A program made the position numbers and the translations under genes. The notes beneath the pieces were generated by a model that did no database searches, was not told where the DNA came from, and was given only the letters and a program-made list of their open reading frames with translations. DNA of 64,000 bases, from positions 171,001-235,000 of the forward strand of contig JAZDSV010000022.1 in the NCBI GenBank assembly GCA_036784855.1, in the 5' to 3' direction. Below, piece after piece: positions 54,791 through 64,000 of the stretch (its first letter is position 1; every line of letters starts with the position of its first letter). Source of the DNA: Aphelidium insulamus. Taxonomy: Eukaryota > Aphelidiomycota > Aphelidea > Aphelidiaceae.

Positions 54791-56720
54791 TTATTGCCTC
54801 TTGACCTTTTTGGTGGAGGGGACGGCCTCGTTGTAGTCGAACCATTGTCGCCACAAAAAGTGTACAAATAGCAGAGTAAACACCAGACAGCTCCAACACG
54901 CATTAAGCACCGTGAATATGTCGGGAAGCCTCTCTGGAGGCTGCATTACTGCCTCCCCTAGATGTAGCAGTGCAATTACCGTGTAGCAGCACTATACATG
55001 AGTAAGAATAAGCTCAGGGGTATGCATTACACACACCACTATGATCCATTTACGGCGGCCAGTTGACAGAGAGATGGCGGCAGCGCCCGTAACCGAGTTC
55101 CACAGTAGCAGCATCGCCAAATATACCAGCTGCAATTTGTCCTTTTGCAACAGCGGGAAAAGACTGCATTGTAAGTGCGTTAATGTTGCCCAGCGAAAAT
55201 TCAATACCTGAACAGCGCAACATTCATGAACAAATCCACGTGAACTGGGTCGTGTTCAAACAGAAACAGGGCGGGCATCAGCGGTAAAAGTATGCCCTTT
55301 TCGTGCACTTGAAATGATAGCAAGAAAAATGCCATGGAACAGCACAGCATGGCATAGATCAACTGCAGCGGTTTTGCCGACTTGAACGTCATTATCCCGC
55401 TTGGCACGCATGCCATAAGAGTGCACGCGGTGCTATTATTTGAGTAAAAATAGTGGACAGTTGCAAAAGTCGGTTTAAATACTCAGACAGTACCTTAGTC
55501 TGACAAGCGTCTTCAAGTCAAATATGTTGCGCAGCTTGATAACGACGCTGAGTGCACACCAGATGTTGGCCACCTTGTCCTCGTAGAGGCCACGCTCGAA
55601 TGGAAATAGTCGTCTGAATACTTGTACCACATCGTCCAGCGACTGTCCATACACCCAAAACGGCGCCAGCATCACTGCAAACGTTGTCACGACAGCCACG
55701 CCGATTCTCGCGAACTGCCGCACGCCACTGCCACAATTATAGGTAATTGTGCACAAAGAGATATACCCAGCTTACGCATAGAAAGACGGCTTCCTTGCGC
55801 ACACACCCAGCAGAAAACTGAATATGGCGATGGAGTAGTAGAGTGCCATGTGTTTGAATGAAATGGCCAGGCAAAACAGCACGGCGCCGACAACGTGGCG
55901 GTCATTAGTGAATGCCACCACGCTCCAAACTGTCAGGCCGAGCATGACGGAATTGTACCTACATTTAATACATTTATGACATACAAGGTAAACCATATAC
56001 AAGAACGCACTGAAAGTGGCCATGATCAATTGCCAGCAGCGCCGGGTTAAGTATTACGGCGGTCAACGAAAGCAACTATGGCGATTATTACAGCATATAT
56101 ATATGTACGTACATATACATATCATACCCTCATACGTATGGAGAAGGCGTAGCCAGAGCTGCTTGGTCGGCGCAGCAGTTTTGTGGCGGACCAGCGGTAA
56201 AAGAACCACGCTGCCGTGACATAGATGGCCAAATCGGACAGCACGCTCGACGCACGCATAAACACCTTGTGGCCGTAGCTTTCGTGTCCGCGAGACGCAT
56301 TCAGCGCGAACCACGCGGGGTCAAAGAAGCGGTTGGCGCTGCGCAATGCATGGAGTGCCTGGCAATATATATAAATTGCATCTACACTCACATCCAGCCA
56401 ATGAGCCAGCTGTGGTAGGCGGTCAGCGGCGGGTAGTCCAGGCCCCAGTACTGCAGGTCGTAGCGGTACCACTGCCGCACCGGCAGACCCACAGCAACCT
56501 CGATAAAGTGCCGCTGCGCTTCGTAGTCGCCGTACATGGGCGGCGTGTGCATCCCTGTGTGTGTGAGTGAGGTCGATGTGTCCCGTAGACACGCACCAGA
56601 GTAGGGAGACACGGCGACCGACCACCGGAACAGGGCACCGACGGAGGCTGTTAGCGCAAAGAGCAGCAGCCCCGAGCGCTTGGTCCACGCGTCCTCGAGC
56701 GCCGCCAACGCCACGGACAT
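54791..56720 (-). CDS. ALG6: Dolichyl-P-glucose alpha-1,3-glucosyltransferase (ALG6)
   Basis: About eight exons on the minus strand. Diagnostic lumenal block: [31 protein letters not shown], followed by A-S-R-G-H-E-S and later [25 protein letters not shown] and V-H-E-K-G. Many hydrophobic segments alternate with these. The enzyme adds the first glucose to the lipid-linked Man9 oligosaccharide in the ER before N-glycosylation. ALG6 is preferred over ALG8 because of the G-D-Y-E-A-Q-R-H and [10 protein letters not shown] forms. The junction near 56390 (after L-I-G-W-M) does not keep frame with a GT-AG intron; either an unusual splice site or a one-base sequence error is present. The start codon is 36 bp from that of the divergent Piezo gene. 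Confidence 0.88.
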
Positions 56721-56756
56721 TGCCGTCTGTTTTCCGTGAACACTACGCAACAGGCA
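56721..56756. promoter_or_regulatory. 36-bp gap between ALG6 and Piezo start codons
   Basis: Divergent start codons at 56720 (minus) and 56757 (plus) leave 36 bp, so both transcripts must start within this gap or inside the opposite coding sequence. No TATA element is visible. Confidence 0.5.
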
Positions 56757-59700
56757 ATGCCCGACAATGAAGACGACGCCGCAGCCACCTCGCCACCGCC
56801 GCCCACAACGCCGCCCAGCGCGTCCTCCAGCGTGCCACAGTCAGAGGTGGCCACACTGCGCGGCCAGCCGTCGCTGCACCGCCAAGAGTCGGACGTAACG
56901 CTCACGAATTCAGAGCGGTTTGCGCGGCGAGTTCGGCCGTCACGTCGTCTCACCGACTCGCATCCGCTGGGCACTCCGCCACTGCGCGTCTCCACTGGCG
57001 GCGACCCCGGCACAGTAGTGCGTACCACTGCTATGTACATTCTGGCTCTATATAGAGTGACACGCGTAACAGGATGACGGCGGAGTGAGGCAACGGCTTG
57101 GCTTAGCGGACGATGGGCGGCCACAGGGAGGAGACACTAACGTGGACACGGCGCCCGATGTGCCCATAGACACGTCCATGAATGACCTGTTGACGCGGCG
57201 CACGTCCAGCTACACACCGCCGCGGAAGCTGCACATGAAGGCGGCGCGTCTGCTTTACGCCGCGGTACTTATGCTAGGTGTGTACTTGTCATGGTATATG
57301 TACGCCCGTTCTTACTTGTGCAGCCGCCTGGGTTCGGTACACTATTCCGTCGCTGTGCTATGGCATTCTGTTTATGCTGTTTATGTGCTCCTACTCGTTC
57401 GGTGCCAAGCGTCAAGGTATGCTTATAATCTCTTATTTCCACGTTGACATGCTTATCAATAGTCTGGCTGGAAAAGACCGTGGCGCATGTGGCTGTCTGT
57501 TTGGCCGCAGCAATGTGTATCGCCCAAGCGCTCTTCCAGCTGATAGTGGCCGTGGCCTCGATCGGGTCTGGGTCGTTACACACCGCTGCAGCCCGCATAT
57601 TTGGCTTTCAAGTGTATGTGTTTCTTTCGCAGAGATTTATACCAACAAATGTGGTTGTAGACCGTCGAATGTGGGCCTTGGACTTCGGCTATTTGCGCCA
57701 GATGTTATCGTGCTGGGGGCCTCGTTGCTGGTAATTTTCTTCTCCGCCAAGCTGTTTCCCACATGGCAGCCATATTCTAGGCAAAGCACAGGTGCGATAT
57801 TGATATTTGCACTGGTGTTATATTTATGCAATTACATGCAGTGGCGCGATCTGTTTCCGTGCTACTCGCCCTTGCGGTTCTGGCGAGCATAACGGCAATA
57901 GCACTAGCGTCGCCTAATGTTCTCAGCGCGCCATATTTCGCCTTCCTACTTGTCGAATTCGTCGGCTGGGTTCGATCTAGCAAGCTGCGGCCCATTCTGC
58001 AGTATGTTACTCTACATACTGTGTATTAATGGCTTAGCGAGTTCATTCCGCTTACTTGCTGTCTACACTTGTAGCTTCCAGCGAGTTTCTTTGTTTCTCT
58101 ATGCGACCCTACATTTGATCACGCTGTACATTGCGCAGCTTTATTACGTTAGCTCGGACGTACACCTAGATAATAATGGAGTGCTCGACACCCTGGGACT
58201 GTATTCGTTTTACTATGGTATTGGCACTAGTGCGGCCAGGAGCGTCTATGCCATCGCTCTCATTGTATACTTTGTGTCCACTGCAATGCATGGCCGACTC
58301 TCTGGGCTAGGCGTCCAGGATCACGATCGTACTGCATTGATGTACCGTGTTGTTGGCTACGTCAATACATACGGGATTGGCCGGCTGATCACTCCGCAAA
58401 TGACTCGGCTGTCGAAGCGGTCTCTGCCGGCAAGAATTTCCGCCTACTTTGTACGAAACGCATCCAAGCTCGGGGCTGCTATAATATTTGCCCTGTGCAT
58501 TTCGTACCCGTCATTCCTGTCACTTCCTATTCTGCTTTGGGCGCTCGGCGCTTTATTGTCGCGGCACAACTGGCTTCGAGTTGGCTGTGTAACTATATTG
58601 CTCTACTACGAAGCAGTCTTGACTATCAAGTACATCTACTCCATTGACAACGCAAACTTTGAGGTATTTGAATCATGAAGTTTCGTGTATTAAGCTCTTA
58701 ATCAATCAGGAATACATCGATGTTGGGCTGTACAAAACTGCGTCTCAAGATTTGGCCGTGCAATTGCTATTACTATTCTTGTTCTCTTTCACCAGCCGTT
58801 CGTGGGAGCTGCGCAGCGATGAGCAGCGAAGTAGTTTCAGCGGCGCTGGCGGTGACGACCGGTTAAGCTTCAGCGGTGCTCGACCAATGTCGCTAACCAC
58901 CACGGTTGCTCTGACAATGAACAGCGATTCCATGTGGGAAAAAGTTCGATATGTCGCCTCGATAGCTTGGAGTTCATTTACGTTTCTACTGCTGCAATAT
59001 GCATATCTTATCTCGTTGGTCGTTCTTTATGCAAGTGCCGGTGTCAATGTGGCAAATCAGATCTTACGTTGTGTTTAGATTTGCGGATTGCAGCAAGTCA
59101 ATGTTCTAAATGCAGTCTTTGTTCTGTTTTTCATCGCGTTCCTAATATTTCCTCGATTTGCCCGGTCAAATTGGATATACTTGGTTCTTTATACCGAAGC
59201 GGTAATCGTTTTGCAGTTCCTGTGGCAGTTCTCGTTTGCCAAGAATGTATCTGTCATCTATAAACGATTGTGGGGATTGGAGTCGTCGGACAACCTATGG
59301 CATCAGCTGCGGTTCCATGTGGTCATTCTGACCTTCACAATCCTTCAATTGAACACGTACAACATGCTTTCAAAGCGCACATCAACGGCGGACGCCGACT
59401 TGGAGCTAGGAGGTGAGTATTGCGTCATTTAAATTTACATATTAAAAAAGCAGATGTTGAACCTGATGTCTACGATCCGGAGCATATCCAAAATCTTCCT
59501 GCAATTGTTAAACTACGCCGATTCTTGTGGCTTGTTGAAACCTTGACCAACAAGTATACCATACTGGCGTGCTACCTCGTGTTTTCATTGGTCGGCTTTC
59601 TGGGCGCCGTGACGGTGTTTGACCTGGGCTATTTGTTGATATTTTTCGCCTGTCTCTTATGCTACCAATTACATGCGTCAAGGTTTGTGCGCATGTTTTG

Positions 59701-62700
59701 GCCGGTGATCTCCCTCTATCCTGCAGTAATTGCTGCGGTATGTGATTTACCGTAGCTACATATACGGTCTGACTGTCAGGCCTGCTACGCGTATCAATTC
59801 GACGACTTGCACGAGGTGCTCCTCGACGCTATTGGCGATGACAATTTGAGAGACATTGGACTCATGCCTGTGTCTGGGCCAGATCTATTTGAGTATCTGC
59901 TACAGCATGTTGCTGCTCTATTTCTCTGTGTTTACCAATATCGCATTTTTCTTGCTGATCGAACTACACCTGCTCTATTTGGCACTCAAGGTAAGTTGGG
60001 GTCTGGTATTTTCTTATTTCCGTGACATATGAGTAACGACCAATGTCAGGGCTGGTGGCTGATATTTTCCCCAAGTTTGTGTCTCAGATTATTGATGCGA
60101 TTAAAGTTGTTTGGTATGTGGTGGCTTATAGTGTATAGTGTGTGTGTATGATTAACGCCGCCAAGTGTAATACATGTACCAAAAGTTCTGATGCTGCTAC
60201 TGTTCCTGTACTCGGCCAACCGTCCGTCATTAATGGGTGGCATTTCGCTGCTTTACGTTCTGTTCTTGATGACATTCAGGAAGGCACAAGCAACATCGAG
60301 AATTGCTGTGCTTTTGTGGATGGAATTTGTGGTGATGACCCAGCTCATTTATCAACTCAACGTGTTCCAATCAATTATACGTCCTGATGTTCGCCTGGCA
60401 GAGTACATTGGATATTTTCGTTTTCCGGACACTACCACAGTGGCTTACGAGATGCGAGACGAGATCCTTTTGTTGTACGTTCTTGCATTGCGCATCGCAA
60501 CCAAGCCATGGAAGTTGAGCGTCAAAGATGAGCATCCAAGCTATCTAGACGACGAATCACAATGGCCTATCCTCAATTTGTCGGCGTCGGAAATCGAGAC
60601 ACAACGCAGCTCGGCGAGATCGACCGTCACATCTCCGAGAACGCTGGAGCGCCTCCGTGAATTGGCGCGAGAAAGCATGCCCGAAATCGCATGGGCGTTC
60701 AATTATTGGGTGTCCAATTTTTTTACCGAATTTGGATTTGAGATATGTATGGTAATGCATGTTATTGCCGGTTTGGCTCGATCTGATGCAATTGGGTTTT
60801 TGTACATTTGCATTCTCGCCATATGGCTTGCCTGCAAATATCATACTGCGGCCAAATTGTGGGGTGCATTTATCATTGTTCCGTGCGCGAGTATCATATT
60901 GCAGTACGTATCGGCGATCGGCCTGCCTTATTTCGTGGACTATCGATTACCGTGGTATTCTTTGGACCCTTATTTGCTGGATTCAATTGGTCTTCCAACA
61001 AGCCGCGAGCAACTCTACATTTATCCCGACTTTTTCCTTTTCTTCTTCTCGTCGTTGCTTTTTATTGTGTTTATTCGCAACCAGTTCCACATGCCAGTAC
61101 TGAGCATTTGGGGCGCATATTTGCGAGCAAATTCGACTGATTTCACCGTGAAGCCAAGGTATGCTGGCATTACTCCAACATTAACGCTTATCTTTACAGA
61201 TCGCGGTTGAATCAAATCAAATTTCTCGTCATTCGATACTTTCTGTGGACATGCATCATCATGATCTTTGTTCAAGCAACGGTACAAATCAGCCTTATTA
61301 GGTTTTTCTTCTTGTGCATCTCACTGTATTACATCTCATCCGGAGAAACGATGCTGTTACACCGCCGAAAGCGTGAACGTGTATGGCGCTGGCTTCTATG
61401 GTCGACTTATGCATTCTTCTTCATAAGCGTGTGTTATTCTGTCCTTGCTCAATTTCTGACTATAAACAATGATGACGATACAATGTGGGCTAGCAATCTC
61501 CGCAAAATATTTGGTCTGGAAAAGTTTACGCGTATTCCTGTGGGCGCAGACAGAGTTGCATTCAGTAACACTCGGATATTGGAGGTGTTTGTGATACTGG
61601 CGCTTCTGATACAGCGACGTATCAACTCGAGCAAGTCGCTATCATACGCGGTAAAGTACATCAAGCACGACGCTCAGATGTCATGGAGCCGTGCTGCAAA
61701 CTTTCACTCAAAACGCCGGCTGGAGATACTAGCTCGCCGAGAGGCCATTCAACGGTTAGTCGCCACATAGTAGTAGTTCTGAGTTGACGCTAAACAGTGA
61801 GATTGAGCTGGTTCGGAATCAAGTCCGTGGCACCAAAGGCGACTCTCAGGGGCCTGAACGCGACTGGGTTAAAGTCTTTGGACGCCAATACGATCCGGGC
61901 TATTATATAATCGATCCAGTGGTTGACGCAGACGGCACTGTTGTCGACTGGAATATCACGGGCGAGATAGCGGATGAGCTTCCGGTGATAAATCCGTACT
62001 CCGCCGACGCAGTGCAAGCACAGAACCAGATTGCCGACCCGAACGACTTGACGCCGGTCTGTCCAGCATCCCCGTCTGCAGCCGGAATCCGGCAACGTGG
62101 CCGGCGCTTGTATGACGACGTTGACATTGATCAAAAGAGCGGTGTGCATGAGGCGTCCATCGATCCTGTGGGCACCGAGGCGCAAGATGAGGGCGTTGCA
62201 CCTACATGGACCCAGACCACACATGGGCAAATTTTACTGGACAAGATAATTACGCTGCTCTATAGTCTGTCGGTGGAATACACGGACCTTTACGCTACCG
62301 AAAGTCAACTGGCATTGCAGAAACTTGAAAAGGACCATTCACCATGGTGGGTGTTGCTCCGCGGCGTTTTCTACGTTGCTTGCGCAGTAAGTTCCGCTGC
62401 AAATTTTGCATGATCTTGATTGCTGTAGCACACTGCGTTGCTGGCCTACATTGCTGTGTACGCAAACCAAGTTTACCATGGCGACATCATATCCACCATA
62501 CCTACCATTGCTGTGCTTCTTGTGGGCATGGCGCAGAGGCCGCATCCAAACAAATATTTCTGGCAGTTTCTTATCGTGTATTTCGAGGCTACCATCGTCG
62601 TCAAGTACTTTTTCCAATTTGACTTTGGAAATTCAACGATGACCAGTGTCCATACCCCACGACTGTCAATAGGTACAAAGCACTGATTGCATACTGGTCC

Positions 62701-64000
62701 TAATTCATACAGTTACGTCATTATCCTGGGAGTGAGAAAGTCATGTGGGCCGTTTTTTGTCGACGTGATTACCGAGTTGACCGTGCTGCTCTGCTGCATC
62801 GTGCATCGGGGTTTGATGCGACGTCTTGGTTTGTGGAAGTATTTTAGCGATGTTACTGCGGATGAAGTCGGAGTAGCAGACATGGAGAATGCGCGAAAGA
62901 TGGACAAGATTGTGGCCCATAATGCCGAGGCGGTCACAGTTGCTAATCAGCCGGCTTTGCGACCTTCGCCATCAGTGGAAGAGCTCATGGCCGAGATATC
63001 GATCAGCCAGCAAGAGAAACCGCCCATATTGGTGAGAATACGGACTTATATCGGTGACTTGTATCGCTCCTTCGTTGATACATCTCACCTCCCTGGCAAC
63101 GATTACTACATGGGTATTTTCATCGCCGACATGATTGCTTTTATCCTAACCGCGATATTTTGGACATCGTTCAGCGGCGACTACAAGAATGATTCCAATA
63201 TCCAGTTTCTATACACGGTACTTGATACCTTGCACTATGTATTTATACATATCCTCAAACCAGTATTTATACATATTCTGGCAGGTGTTTAGCCAGAATA
63301 CGGTGCCTCCGTTATTTGCCGCGATACTTACTACCAATTTCACCCTGATAATTGTTGACCGTGCGATATACACAGCCAAGTCGGTGGAGGCTAAATTCAT
63401 TATGCAATTCGTTACCGTCTGCGCATTCACGCTGTGGATCTTCTTTGTGCTTCCACCGTCAAACAATCAACTAATTACACAACTCCCGGCACTGCAGCTC
63501 TGGTTCTTTGTCAAGTGCATGTATTGGTACTTTTCGGGGTTGCAGTTGAAGAGCGGCTACCCGCGCCTTCGAATCTTTAATGTTTTCATGCGAAAGTATG
63601 GCGCTGTAAATGCATATGCATTCCTGTGCTACCGTGCGCTGCCGTTTGTGTGGGAGTTCCGCACGATAATTGACTGGACCATAAGTGATACATGCCTGGA
63701 TCTTTATAATTGGATGAAGTTTGAGGATCTGTTCGCCAACTTGTATTTGGTGAAGAGTACGCGGGTAAATGACCGGGTTTTCGGACGCAAGTTTGGCCAG
63801 AAGATGTTTCCAGCGTTCAAATACTGGCTTGGCGGGATCAGCGTTGTTGGTCTGATCATTTTGCTGTGGTTCCCGTTACTGCTGCTCTCCATTCCTGGCA
63901 CGACCAAAATAAGCCCCATCACTGCAGTCAAGGTGAACATTGATATCCAGGGATTTGACCCGTTTTACTCGCAGAATCTTCCCTCCCGGTTCATCAGCAA
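56757..64000 (+). CDS. Piezo mechanosensitive ion channel, 3' end outside window
   Basis: Large multi-exon gene running off the right edge; the first exons are 56757-57017, 57073-57277 and from 57324. The N-terminus (about 140 residues) is acidic, then Pro/Ser/Arg-rich and cytosolic. Many four-helix membrane bundles follow over more than 6 kb. Late in the window come the Piezo pore-proximal signatures: [13 protein letters not shown] (the P-F-E/x-W-type anchor region), [20 protein letters not shown], then the outer helix [11 protein letters not shown] and the start of the extracellular cap with [10 protein letters not shown]. Family role: trimeric cation channel opened by membrane tension. The inner helix and C-terminal domain lie beyond the window. 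Piezo is present in plants, animals, amoebae and several early fungi but absent from most Dikarya. Coding composition is more AT-rich than in the left half of the window. Confidence 0.93.

Noticed and set aside
1-64000. Bacterial operon, prophage or CRISPR content
   Set aside because: Introns, AATAAA signals, intron-bearing tRNA-Tyr, eEF2, COG6 and Piezo show nuclear eukaryotic DNA throughout; no bacterial ribosome-binding-site pattern or phage genes were seen.

Overview
The window is a compact stretch of nuclear eukaryotic DNA with about 28 protein-coding genes, two tRNA genes and one transposon-derived recombinase gene in 64 kb. Introns are numerous and short (mostly 35-70 bp), and intergenic gaps are often under 150 bp. 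The best clues to the organism are an 842-residue eEF2 that reads as clearly fungal-type, a fused GARS-AIRS purine enzyme of the ADE5,7 kind, and a PEX7 receptor, together with genes that most Dikarya have lost (a Piezo channel and the gamma-secretase subunit APH-1). I infer an early-diverging fungus or a close relative of the fungi (chytrid, blastoclad, aphelid or rozellid type). Several small or fast-looking secreted proteins hint at a host-associated or parasitic life, but that is inference.

Layout. 1-4555: 3' part of a RasGEF-PH gene. 4831-7054: TM9SF nonaspanin. 7213-8468 (minus): cold-shock-domain protein with a 19-nt microexon. 9390-10503: PEX7. 10802-12200 (minus): ZNG1/CBWD metallochaperone. 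12225-14695: three secreted or membrane proteins without recognised relatives. 14918-16315: SET-domain methyltransferase. 16322-18235 (minus): LRR protein with a myristoylation-type N-terminus. 18685-21362: eEF2. 21869-25997: a 14-exon gene whose single product joins U-box, FHA, SAM-like, CUE-like and PP2C modules. 26058-27284 (minus): mitochondrial-type rRNA dimethyladenosine transferase. 27400-30151: GARS-AIRS. 30229-31197 (minus): APH-1. 31551-32968 (minus): THUMPD3-like tRNA methyltransferase. 33023-33624 (minus): small tail-anchored coiled-coil protein. 34001-36342 (minus): Crypton-like tyrosine recombinase, interrupted. 36645-38900 (minus): disordered protein with a repeated D-I-D-E-L motif and a KEN box. 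39201-40241: secreted basic protein with a duplicated module. 40291-42889 (minus): COG6. 42973-43843: polyprenol reductase (SRD5A3/DFG10). 43988-50812 (minus): tandem pair of SNF2-RING proteins that have lost the ATPase motifs. 51316-51487: tRNA-Ala and intron-bearing tRNA-Tyr in tandem. 51668-53246: BCKDH E1 alpha. 53407-54430 (minus): TBC-domain protein. 54791-56720 (minus): ALG6. 56757 to the window end: Piezo.

Most genes are unrelated housekeeping functions: secretory pathway (TM9SF, COG6, ALG6, SRD5A3, TBC), translation and RNA modification (eEF2, THUMPD3, rRNA dimethylase, tRNAs), metabolism (ADE5,7, BCKDH, PEX7). ALG6 and SRD5A3 both serve dolichol-linked N-glycosylation. The most unusual items are the paired pseudo-ATPase SNF2-RING genes with SUMO-interaction-like N-termini, the U-box/FHA/PP2C fusion, an apparently raised use of GC-AG introns, and the repeated D-I-D-E-L protein.

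Exon coordinates were worked out by hand from splice dinucleotides plus reading frame. Where I give full exon lists the summed length was checked to be divisible by three. Family assignments rest on remembered motifs, not on a database search.
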